A stretch of 40,784 nucleotides of DNA from Syntrophorhabdaceae bacterium PtaU1.Bin034 (lineage in GTDB: Bacteria; Desulfobacterota_G; Syntrophorhabdia; Syntrophorhabdales; WCHB1-27): NCBI GenBank assembly GCA_002067405.1, contig MVRP01000020.1, positions 1 to 40,784 of the forward strand. The letters are read 5' to 3'. The translations under genes and the position numbers were made by a program. Within the stretch, counting starts at the first letter, position 1, and each line of letters opens with the position of its first letter. A model generated the notes under the pieces. It was not told where the DNA came from. It was given only the letters and a program-made list of their open reading frames with translations, and did no database searches. Of the stretch, positions 16,891 through 23,120 are shown piece by piece.

Positions 16891-17034
16891 CTAATCGAGA
16901 AAAGAAGGCCACGCGCTATAGATCACAAAATACATTCGACATACCTCAGGTTGGCTCAAGCCGCCATCTATGACCATCTTTACTGCTTCCTCTTTGAATT
17001 CCTTGGTGAACACGCTTCGTGGAATCTTTTCCAT
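16891..17034 (-). pseudogene. IS3-family transposase OrfA remnant (N-terminal stub)
   Basis: The minus-strand frame from the ATG at 17034 gives MEKIPRSVFTKEFKEEAVKM followed by VIDGGLSQPEV, the start of IS3-type OrfA helix-turn-helix proteins, which bind the element's ends. After about residue 31 the sequence leaves the family (CRMYFVIYSAWPSFLD) and stops at 16891. So only a third of orfA is left, and no orfB or second end is visible. TGGTGTCCAC at 17071-17080 lies where the terminal repeat of such an element would be. It is a decayed insertion between two regulators of opposite strand. Confidence 0.7.
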
Positions 17035-17107
17035 ATCTGATATCTCCGTCTTTGTAGTGTGCCTCAACTTTGGTGTCCACTATATCCATCGTAGCCCAGC
17101 CATCTCA

Positions 17108-17156
17108 TTGTCGATTTGACAACCTTCAAAGAATTATTTAAAGTCATACGAATGAC
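17108..17156. promoter_or_regulatory. two inverted repeats upstream of the second FCD regulator
   Basis: TTGTC-N5-GACAA at 17108-17122 and GTCAT-ACGA-ATGAC at 17143-17156, both perfect in their arms, lie 20-70 bp before the regulator's start at 17176. Their position fits autoregulation. The arms share TGTC/GACA with the palindrome at 16583-16593, though with different spacing. Confidence 0.4.
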
Positions 17157-17175
17157 ATCAGACGAAAGGGACCAT

Positions 17176-17904
17176 ATGTTTGAAAACCTGAAGGAAAAAA
17201 GATTATTTGAGAGAATTGTTGACCAGATAAAAGATGCGATTCTTTCGGGCGATCTGAAGCCTGGCGATAAATTGCCCTCTGAGCCTGAACTAGGTCGAAT
17301 GTTAGGAGTGAGCAGGAGTGCGGTAAGAGAAGCGTTAAGAATTCTGGAACTGTCCGGACTTGTGAGCATCAGAAAGGGAAATCAAGGTGGCTGTTTTATT
17401 CAAGAGCTGGGTGGTAATCAGAAGATAGTGGATTATCTTTCTGATAACTGGCGACTCGGACAGATTACTCTTGCTCAACTTGCTGAGGCCCGGCACTGGC
17501 TTGAATCGATGGTTATTGATATCGTTACCCATACCATAACGGACAAAGACATCAACAAGCTTCGGAAATCGATTGATGAAGCCGAGCGATTTTACAAGGA
17601 GGGAAAGCAAAGAGAAAAGGTCCACGAGAATTTTAACTTCCATATTCTCCTTGTTCGTATAACTGGTAACACTATTCTCGTTGACACACTTTCTGCGATC
17701 CTTGAGCTGCTCTCTTATATGCTGATCAAGATAGAACCGAGCCGACGGATTACGCTCGATACCTTTAAGGCACATCGGGAAATTTTGAGCCTTATTGAAG
17801 CCGGCAACGCCGATGGGGCAAAATCTGTCAACAATGCCCATATCAAGACTGTAAATAATCGACTAATGAGGTTAGCTAAACAAAAGAACCGTTCTGAAGT
17901 CTGA
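17176..17904 (+). CDS. FadR/GntR-family transcriptional regulator (FCD domain), paralogue
   Basis: A 242-aa regulator with an N-terminal winged helix (GDLKPGDKLPSEPELGRMLGVSRSAVREALRILELSGLVSI) and an FCD domain (HENFNFHILLVRITGNTILVDTLSAILELLSYML). It matches the regulator at 14387-15148 along nearly its whole length, including the GNQGGCFIQ hinge and the GNTIL segment, so the two arose by duplication. The frame opens at 17116, but the ATG at 17176 is preceded by GAAAGGGA and aligns with the paralogue's start; the longer version would also run through two inverted repeats. It is transcribed away from the block, next to an IS3 stub. Confidence 0.9.
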   Translation: MFENLKEKRLFERIVDQIKDAILSGDLKPGDKLPSEPELGRMLGVSRSAVREALRILELSGLVSIRKGNQGGCFIQELGGNQKIVDYLSDNWRLGQITLAQLAEARHWLESMVIDIVTHTITDKDINKLRKSIDEAERFYKEGKQREKVHENFNFHILLVRITGNTILVDTLSAILELLSYMLIKIEPSRRITLDTFKAHREILSLIEAGNADGAKSVNNAHIKTVNNRLMRLAKQKNRSEV

Positions 17905-17976
17905 AAACATCTGCTTTTGGTGCCACGCATCCGGCGTTGTATCCCGCTTGCTGGTCTCTGATAGATACCTTTTCCA

Positions 17977-18192
17977 TTGATTATGGTCGACGGAGTAAAA
18001 CACATAGTCAAAGATGGATCGGAACGCAGAAATGATGATGAAAAGACTTACGGTATGGTCCCGGAAGACCTTGAGAAATTTCTGGCGGAACACAGGGAAA
18101 TAGAGACAACATCTGTTAAGGAACAACCAATCCTTTCCGAGAAACCCACCACAGACCCAACAGACAGCCGGGAAGACGCCGCGAAACAATAA
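17977..18192 (+). CDS. short unknown ORF carrying repeat copy 1
   Basis: A 71-aa acidic, hydrophilic frame; its last 46 residues are encoded by the direct repeat that recurs at 18902-19058. No recognised domain, no clear ribosome binding site. Likely a gene fragment, since the same C-terminal part appears twice with different upstream and downstream context. Confidence 0.3.
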   Translation: MIMVDGVKHIVKDGSERRNDDEKTYGMVPEDLEKFLAEHREIETTSVKEQPILSEKPTTDPTDSREDAAKQ

Positions 18193-18204
18193 CTGCTGCA
18201 AACA
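18049..18204. repeat. direct repeat copy 1 (~155 bp)
   Basis: From TACGGTATGG at 18049 to about 18204, nearly identical to 18902-19058 (offset 853 bp, a few substitutions and a 1-bp indel near the end). The sequence is open in one frame in both copies (MVPEDLEKFLAEHREIETTS start, ending near DSREDAAKQ). The coding sense is therefore shared, but I do not recognise a family. The two copies flank the toxin-antitoxin genes. Confidence 0.85.
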
Positions 18205-18229
18205 AAAGAGGGAAAATATGTTAATCCTC

Positions 18230-18258
18230 TTGACTAATAGTAGCTTATAAGCTACATT
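18230..18258 (+). promoter_or_regulatory. promoter with 16-bp palindromic operator of the toxin-antitoxin module
   Basis: -35 TTGACT at 18230-18235, 17-bp spacer, -10 TACATT at 18253-18258, directly ahead of the toxin start at 18265. GTAGCTTATAAGCTAC (18240-18255), a perfect 16-bp palindrome, fills the spacer and touches the -10. This is the expected layout for autorepression by a type II antitoxin. Confidence 0.65.
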
Positions 18259-18264
18259 TCTATC

Positions 18265-18576
18265 ATGCCAATCTTTCCCTTTGAGATTGAGTATTACATT
18301 ACAAGGGAAGGGAAGAAGCCCTTTAAAGCCTGGCTGGAAAGCCTTAAGGATGTTGCGGGAAGAGCTCTAAAATCCGCGTGAGACTTGATCGTGCCCGGCT
18401 CGGCAGTCTCGGTGATCATCGTTCCGTTGGTGAGGGCGTCCATGAACTACACGCGATTGAGGGCAAGCATCTCCTATTGCTTCTTGCTCGGCGGTGACAA
18501 ATCACGTCAGCAACGAGATATAGCAACTGCCAAGGAGTACTGGCAAGATTACCAGGAGAGAAAAAAACATGGCTAA
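18265..18576 (+). pseudogene. frameshifted HigB/RelE-type toxin (phage Gp49-like addiction module killer)
   Basis: Reads MPIFPFEIEYYITREGKKPF, KAWLESLKDVAGRAL in frame 1, then the family's continuation KIRVRLDRARLGSLGDHRSVGEGVHEL only in another frame, then LLGGDKSRQQRDIATAKEYWQDYQ in a third. The killer family has these blocks in this order in one ~100-aa chain. Here at least two frameshifts occur, and the segment between HEL and the LLL/GGDKS block is also shortened. No functional toxin can be made. The end overlaps the antitoxin start by 8 bp (ATG 18569, stop 18574-18576), the original operon arrangement. Confidence 0.85.
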
Positions 18577-18880
18577 ATCCACCTCCTATCAAAAAGACCT
18601 AATTGAAGCATTGAAAGACCATAACGAGGCGGCTGCATACCTCAATGCAGCTATTGAAGAAGGGGATCGCGCCGTCTTCCTACTGGCCCTCAGAAACGTT
18701 GTCGAAGCCAACGGCGGTATGGCCACAGTTGCAGCAAAGGCCAATCTAAGCCGCGAGAGCCTTTACCGTATGTTATCAAGACGGGGGAATCCGGAAATCA
18801 AAAGCCTTCTCAGCCTCCTGCGCGCCATGGGATTCAAGCTGTCTGTCGAAGCAGAAGGTCATCTAAACACTGCGGCTTGA
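18569..18880 (+). CDS. antitoxin of a HigBA-like addiction module (HTH)
   Basis: A 103-aa DNA-binding antidote protein. N-terminal block DLIEALKDHNEAAAYLNAAIEEGD, then helix-turn-helix GGMATVAAKANLSRESLYRMLSRRGNPEIKSLLSLLRAMGFKL, characteristic of the 'putative addiction module antidote' family. It would bind the toxin and repress the operon through the palindrome at 18240-18255. AGGAG precedes the ATG. The reading frame is intact although its toxin partner is broken, so it may persist as an orphan antitoxin or repressor. Confidence 0.88.
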   Translation: MAKSTSYQKDLIEALKDHNEAAAYLNAAIEEGDRAVFLLALRNVVEANGGMATVAAKANLSRESLYRMLSRRGNPEIKSLLSLLRAMGFKLSVEAEGHLNTAA

Positions 18881-18901
18881 CATCCACCAAGGTCTGGTCC
18901 C

Positions 18902-19058
18902 TACGGTATGGTCCCGGAAGACCTTGAGAAATTTCTGGCGGAACACAGGGAAATAGAGACAACATCTGTTAAGGAGCAACCAATCCTTTCCGAGAAACCC
19001 ACCACAGACCCAACAGACAGCCGGGAAGATGCCGCGAAACAATGGACTGCTGCAAACA
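18902..19058. repeat. direct repeat copy 2 (~155 bp)
   Basis: Second copy of 18049-18204. It begins 20 bp after the antitoxin stop and reads open as MVPEDLEKFLAEHREIETTS, continuing to about 19108 with a different tail (WTAANTTGTDRRGKG). Recombination between the copies would delete the toxin-antitoxin module. Confidence 0.85.
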
Positions 19059-19117
19059 CAACGGGGACAGACAGAAGAGGAAAGGGAAGAGCAATCCCAG
19101 GAGCTTGACATTCTATT

Positions 19118-19282
19118 CTTGACCAAGTGTTAAAGGGCGATCATGGAAGGCACGTTCACGTGTTCCGGGATGGAGAGTTCATCGTAAAGTGGGACATCGA
19201 AAATTGAAAAGCAATGAAAGGCCGGGCAACAGGCAGGACCATAAGGGTTCTGGAAGAGCTTTTGTCGGAGGATCGTTTATGA
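19118..19282 (+). pseudogene. DUF4160-like gene remnant with internal stop
   Basis: One frame reads LDQVLKGDHGRHVHVFRDGE, FIVKWDIEN, stop, KAMKGRATGRTIRVLEELLSEDRL, stop. The HVHV-x-x-DG-x-x-x-KWDI pattern resembles small DUF4160-type proteins that often accompany HTH/DUF2442-type partners in toxin-antitoxin-like pairs. The N-terminus is missing and an in-frame TGA interrupts it. The final stop overlaps the next ATG (ATGA at 19279-19282), as in an intact pair. Confidence 0.5.
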
Positions 19283-19597
19283 AGATCGAAAAAGTATCTC
19301 TCAACAATAGAAAAAAAACGTTTGAATTGTTCGTTGACGGCAAGAAATTGCTGTTCCCGTTCGCGCTGTTGAGACTGGCGCCCGATGCTCATAATCGCAT
19401 CAGGAAAGTTTTGACCGTTCTCGGCTGTCAGGAGATTCCTCGTCACGGCGGCGATTCCCACCGGAAATGGTTTAACCCGAAGAGCCAACGTGCAGCAGTA
19501 CTGCCAGATTGGGGAAGCCGAGATCTCAAAGTCGGGACTATCAAAGCTGCGATAAAGCAATTGGGAATCGATTGGCACGATTTCGCGTTAAGTGCAC
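19279..19597 (+). pseudogene. chimeric remnant: HTH-partner N-terminus joined to HicA-like C-terminus
   Basis: From the ATG at 19279 (GGAGG upstream) it reads MKIEKVSLNNRKKTFELFVD, GKKLLFPFALLRLAP and NRIRKV, the start of a small HTH family. It then switches without a break to LGCQEIPRHGGDSHRKWFNP, AAVLPDWGSRDLKVGTIKAA and IKQLGIDWHDF, which resembles the GSH...P-x-H/W-x-x-x-x-L-x-x-GT ending of HicA mRNA-interferase toxins (G-S-H replaced by D-S-H). The frame then runs on into the antisense of the integrase gene. I read it as a deletion fusion of two toxin-antitoxin genes, not a designed two-domain protein. Confidence 0.5.
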
Positions 19598-20809
19598 TTA
19601 CCGCTTCCCATGCAGCGGCAATACCTGTGCCCCTTTTTTTAACCCGTCCAGATAATCCGCCCACAACTGCATCATTTGCCGGCGTCCTGCAAGGTGCGCC
19701 GTCCGGTTGTAGGCTCTCCCGTTCGGGTCTTTCACCGCATGGGCAAGTTGGTGCTCTATCCAGTCCTGTCTTACCTCCAAGACCTCATCAAGGATCGTTC
19801 TTGCCATTGCCCTGAAGCCGTGGCCGGTCATGGTGCCCTTGTCGTAGCCCAAACGTTTTAATGCAGCATTTACCGTGTTATTGCTCATGGGCCTGGAAAA
19901 GGTCCTGACCGAAGGGAACAAGTATTTGCTTGACCCGCTGACTTTATTCAGTTCCTTCAATATCTCTACCGCCTGATCGCACAGGGGCACAATGTGAGGC
20001 TGTTTCATTTTCATTCTGGGAGCCGGAATATTCCAAACCGCTTCTTCAAGATCAAACTCCGCCCATTCTGCGTGTCTAAGCTCCCCCGGGCGCACAAAGA
20101 ACAAAGGGGCAAGCTTCAGGGCGCACTTCACGACAAAATACCCCTCGTAGCCATCTATGGCTCTCAGCAACGGTGCTACCTCCTTGGGATCGGTAATCGC
20201 CGCGTAGTGCTGTTCTACCGGCTGCGGCAGCGCTCCTTTCAGGTCTCCCGAACAATCCCGCTCCGCTCTGCCTGTCGCGACGGCATACCGAAGAACCTGT
20301 CCCGCAACGGTTCTTATACGGTGGGCGGTTTCCAGAGCTCCCCGGCTTTCCACACGGCGAAGGACAGCGAGAAGTTCAGGAGCCTTGATTTCGTTGATAG
20401 GTCGTTTACCCAAATACGGGAACAAATCACGCTCCAGCCGACTCATGATTGTATCGGCGTGCCCCGAAGACCAGCCCGGCTTGAACTTCGCGTGCCACTC
20501 CTTGGCTATCGCCTCGAACGTCTCAGCCTGTTGTTTTGCTTGCTTCATGGCTTTCCGGACAGCCGCCGGGTCTATGCCGTGGGTGACTTGCTTCCTCGCC
20601 TCATTTCTCCGCTCTCTTGCATCGGCAAGAGAGATTACCGGGTAAGTTCCCAAAGAGACCGATTTTTCTTTCCTGTCGAACCGGTATTTGAACCTCCACC
20701 ACTTATGGCCCTCTTTGGTCACCAACAAATAAAGACCGTCGCCGTCAAACAGCTTATACGGCTTCTCGTTCGGTTTTGCAGTTTGAACCTTCAGGTTGGT
20801 TAACGGCAT
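19598..20809 (-). CDS. int: P4-type tyrosine integrase (DUF4102 N-terminus)
   Basis: A 403-aa site-specific recombinase. N-terminal DUF4102 arm-binding domain (MPLTNLKVQTAKPNEKPYKL, LFDGDGLYLLVTKEGHKWWRF), SAM-like core-binding domain (about 100-190), catalytic domain with Arg in VRPGELRHAEW (about 242), H-x-x-R in HGFRAMARTIL (about 333), HQLAH, and nucleophile Tyr in GRAYNRTAHL (about 370). All catalytic residues are present, so the enzyme may be active. It starts 254 bp from the 3' end of tRNA-Ser at 21064, the classic position of integrases of tRNA-targeting genomic islands. The island would extend to the left. Confidence 0.95.
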   Translation of the reverse strand: MPLTNLKVQTAKPNEKPYKLFDGDGLYLLVTKEGHKWWRFKYRFDRKEKSVSLGTYPVISLADARERRNEARKQVTHGIDPAAVRKAMKQAKQQAETFEAIAKEWHAKFKPGWSSGHADTIMSRLERDLFPYLGKRPINEIKAPELLAVLRRVESRGALETAHRIRTVAGQVLRYAVATGRAERDCSGDLKGALPQPVEQHYAAITDPKEVAPLLRAIDGYEGYFVVKCALKLAPLFFVRPGELRHAEWAEFDLEEAVWNIPAPRMKMKQPHIVPLCDQAVEILKELNKVSGSSKYLFPSVRTFSRPMSNNTVNAALKRLGYDKGTMTGHGFRAMARTILDEVLEVRQDWIEHQLAHAVKDPNGRAYNRTAHLAGRRQMMQLWADYLDGLKKGAQVLPLHGKR

Positions 20810-20899
20810 ATTGTCACCTTGTTACGCTGTCCGGCAATTTTGCCATAAATCTCCAAGCAAGTCGAGAATTTCCTACAGCCACATTCTTTTGAACCTTCT

Positions 20900-20954
20900 T
20901 TGGGGGCAACCTCTCCGCCCCCGTTCGAGGCAACTCCAAAAGTTACCCCCCCAA
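20900..20954. promoter_or_regulatory. candidate integrase arm-type sites / att region
   Basis: Between int and tRNA-Ser lie G/C-runs in mirrored form: TTGGGGGCAACCT at 20900-20912 and AAGTTACCCCCCCAA at about 20940-20954, with CCGCCCCCGTTCGAGGCAAC between. GGGGGCAA/TTGCCCCC-type repeats are common upstream of DUF4102 integrases, where the N-terminal domain binds. I found no second copy of the tRNA-Ser 3' end in the window that would mark the far att site. Confidence 0.4.
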
Positions 20955-21003
20955 TGTTCTGGATTTTGATAATATTTATAGCACTTCATAGGACACATGA
21001 CAA

Positions 21004-21033
21004 CAAAAAACCCGCCATTTTCAGCGGGTTTTG
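21004..21033 (-). terminator. intrinsic terminator downstream of tRNA-Ser
   Basis: On the minus strand: AAAACCCGC, loop TGAAAAT, GGCGGG then TTTTTTG. A GC-rich stem followed by a T-run, 30 nt beyond the tRNA 3' end. Confidence 0.8.
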
Positions 21034-21063
21034 GACATCATCGGATTTTGTCAAAGTATGTTT

Positions 21064-21157
21064 TGGCGGAGGGAGAGGGATTCGAACCCCCGGACCGCTT
21101 ATCAGGCGATCAACCGATTTCGAGTCGGCCCCGTTACGACCACTTCGGTATCCCTCC
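21064..21157 (-). tRNA. tRNA-Ser (anticodon CGA)
   Basis: A 94-nt class II tRNA with encoded CCA. Acceptor stem GGAGGGA/TCCCTCC plus G-CCA, anticodon stem CCGA/TCGG around loop CTCGAAA (anticodon CGA, reads UCG), a long variable arm, and T arm GGGGGTTCGAATCCC. Its 3' end faces the integrase gene, so it is the presumed attachment site. The 5' 56 nt coincide with the 3' end of the tadA reading frame on the same strand. Confidence 0.95.
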
Positions 21158-21593
21158 GTAATTGAAAAAACTTTCTGAGCAGGTTTTCGCTTCTTTCTCT
21201 CAAAACCCCGCCCCTGACTTCGACCCTGTGATTTGAGGGGAGGGCGTTTGCATCGGAAGCGGAGCCCAAGGCCCCCCTCTTCCTGTCAAAACACCCGAAA
21301 ACGACCTTCTTTAGTCGCGCCTCCAGGATCGCGCCTGCACACATAAGGCAGGGCTCCTTGGAGACGAAAAGCGTACATCCGGTCAACCGATAATTGCCAA
21401 GTGCTTCCGAAGCCTGGGATATGGCCAGAATCTCGGCATGAGCCAGCGGCGAATTGCGTCTGATTGTAAGATTATGACTCCTCGCAACGATCTTGTTGTC
21501 GGACACTATAACTGCTCCGACCGGGACTTCGTTTTCCTGGAATGCTTTCTCAGCTTCTTCCAGACACATTTCCATGAAGAACTCATCCTGCAT
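21102..21593 (-). CDS. tadA: tRNA-specific adenosine deaminase TadA
   Basis: Zinc deaminase that converts A34 to inosine in tRNA-Arg(ACG). Visible: HAEILAI with the catalytic H-A-E (about 51) and PCLMCAGAI with the two zinc cysteines (about 81-85), then ARLKKVVFGCFDRKRGALGS. I use the ATG at 21593 (MQDEFFMEMCLEEAEKAF) rather than the TTG at 21614; the Shine-Dalgarno is weak. Oddity: the frame does not stop after ENLLRKFFQLRR but runs 56 nt into the tRNA-Ser gene, so the last ~19 residues are tRNA sequence. An AGGTA-TATT-TACCT inverted repeat lies just upstream of the ATG. Confidence 0.93.
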   Translation of the reverse strand: MQDEFFMEMCLEEAEKAFQENEVPVGAVIVSDNKIVARSHNLTIRRNSPLAHAEILAISQASEALGNYRLTGCTLFVSKEPCLMCAGAILEARLKKVVFGCFDRKRGALGSASDANALPSNHRVEVRGGVLRERSENLLRKFFQLRRDTEVVVTGPTRNRLIA

Positions 21594-21626
21594 AATAGGT
21601 AAATATACCTGCAACAGGATGGAAAA

Positions 21627-22208
21627 TCAAATGAACGTGATGTCGTGGAAAAGAGGGTGGCGTGAGGCCTCAATCCGTTCTCTCATTTTGAGGACGTAGG
21701 CGGGTCTTCTTCCCATTTTCCAGTAGGGGTAGCCGCCTACCCATACATACTGGAGCAGGTTATGGAACTCCTCCCTGCTGAACATATAATCGCCAATCTC
21801 GATCGTGGCCCCCGTTTCGTCTACGGCAGCGGTGATTTCCGAAAGTTGGGCATATTGCTCGATGATCTTCCGTACATCGTTCCGATTCTTGTCGCCCTCG
21901 GGATTTTGCGCAAATGCCTGCACTTCTTTGGGAAATGGAAATTTTCTGTATACGTCGCCGATAAAGCCCCTCATTTCAATACCGTGAATGGCGCCCATCA
22001 GGCTTCCGATATCATCCTCCCTGAGGGCGTAAACGCTCCAATTCATTTGAACGGGATGTCCCGGCAGGCATTCTGCAACTTGTGCGGTCCATTCGCAAAA
22101 ATCCGAGGCGAACATGAAATAGGAGTCCATAATTAGAAGATCCGTTTCGATGTTAAAGAAGCCAAAGGCAATCTCACCGTGACTGAGAGAATTAAAAGCA
22201 AGAGGCAT
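21627..22208 (-). CDS. hypothetical protein
   Basis: 193 aa from the ATG at 22208 (MPLAFNSLSHGEIAFGFFNI). The frame is open to 22289, but that part would overlap the divergent larE leader and looks non-coding. The protein is soluble with many aromatic residues (SYFMFASDFCEW, VWVGGYPYWKMGRRP). The start region has the look of a conserved family that I cannot name. Spacing of 34 bp to tadA, same strand, suggests co-transcription with tadA and tRNA-Ser. Confidence 0.65.
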   Translation of the reverse strand: MPLAFNSLSHGEIAFGFFNIETDLLIMDSYFMFASDFCEWTAQVAECLPGHPVQMNWSVYALREDDIGSLMGAIHGIEMRGFIGDVYRKFPFPKEVQAFAQNPEGDKNRNDVRKIIEQYAQLSEITAAVDETGATIEIGDYMFSREEFHNLLQYVWVGGYPYWKMGRRPAYVLKMRERIEASRHPLFHDITFI

Positions 22209-22263
22209 AAGTGAATAATACCAGAGCAGAGTAGTGATTGCAATCGGTATGTGGTATAGTGAT

Positions 22264-23085
22264 ATGGTGTCTGCGCTGGAAAAGTACAATCATCTCAAGC
22301 ATATTCTTCGGCAGCTCGGCCGTGTGGTCGTCTGTTTTTCGGGAGGCGTCGATAGTGCGCTCCTCCTTAAAGCGAGTGCCGATGCACTGGGAAGCGAAAA
22401 TGTATTAGCCCTCATCGCGAGGTCCGAGACGTATCCTGAACGGGAGATAGCAGAGGCTGTCCGATTTGCCTCATCGCTGGGACTGAATTATGAAGTTGTT
22501 GAGACCGATGAGATGGAGGATGAGTGCTTTCGCGAGAACACGAAGGAGCGATGTTACTACTGCAAGAGGCACTTATTTGGACTTGCCCGCGACGTTGGAC
22601 AGCAACGGGGCTTCGATTCTGTCCTCGAAGGATCAAATGTAGATGATCAGGGAGATTACCGGCCGGGACGGAGAGCAGGAGCAGAAATGCAGGTCGAGAG
22701 CCCGCTCCTGAAGGCAAATCTCACGAAAAAAGATATTCGGGAGATATCGCGCGAGCTCGGCCTTCCCACTTACGACAAACCTTCTCTTGCATGTCTCTCG
22801 TCGCGCATTCCTTATGGGACGAGGATAGAACCTGATATCCTCAAAAGGATAGGCCGTTCTGAGGACCTGCTGAGAAGTCTCGGTATGGGACAGGTACGGG
22901 TGCGATACCACGGACCTGTTGCACGTATTGAGGTGGCCGAGGAGGATTTTGAAAAGGTCGTACTGTGCAAGGACCAGATAGCCGATGCACTGAAGGAGGC
23001 CGGTTTTCTCTACGTCACCCTCGACCTGAAAGGATACCGCACGGGGAGCATGAACGAGGTGCTCGAACAGGACAGCGAGCCGTAG
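22264..23085 (+). CDS. larE: ATP-dependent sacrificial sulfur transferase LarE
   Basis: PP-loop enzyme that sulfurates the nicotinate-derived precursor of the nickel-pincer nucleotide, the cofactor of lactate racemase and relatives. Visible: VVVCFSGGVDSALLLKASAD (PP-loop), LEGSNVDDQGDYRPGRRA, and PSLACLSSRIPYGTRIEP with the Cys that corresponds to the sacrificial position of the L. plantarum enzyme. It also has ERCYYCK near 95; a C-x-x-C plus this Cys is the pattern of the 4Fe-4S-dependent LarE type described from Thermotoga. Candidate starts are GTG 22234, ATG 22249 and ATG 22264. The last fits family length. LarB, LarC and LarA are not in the window. Confidence 0.9.
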   Translation: MVSALEKYNHLKHILRQLGRVVVCFSGGVDSALLLKASADALGSENVLALIARSETYPEREIAEAVRFASSLGLNYEVVETDEMEDECFRENTKERCYYCKRHLFGLARDVGQQRGFDSVLEGSNVDDQGDYRPGRRAGAEMQVESPLLKANLTKKDIREISRELGLPTYDKPSLACLSSRIPYGTRIEPDILKRIGRSEDLLRSLGMGQVRVRYHGPVARIEVAEEDFEKVVLCKDQIADALKEAGFLYVTLDLKGYRTGSMNEVLEQDSEP

Positions 23086-23095
23086 GTTGGGGAAC

Positions 23096-23120
23096 GATTC
23101 GGCGGGTCGGCGTCCGAATC
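23096..23120. terminator. hairpin between convergent larE and the PDZ gene
   Basis: GATTCGG at 23096-23102 and CCGAATC at 23114-23120 form a 7-bp stem with an 11-nt loop, between two convergent genes. No clear T-run follows, so a role as bidirectional terminator is only suggested by position. Confidence 0.4.

Noticed and set aside
21064..21157. Second copy of the tRNA-Ser 3' end as the far att site
   Set aside because: I looked for the GGATTCGAAC-containing end elsewhere in the window and saw none; the other boundary, if any, lies left of the window.
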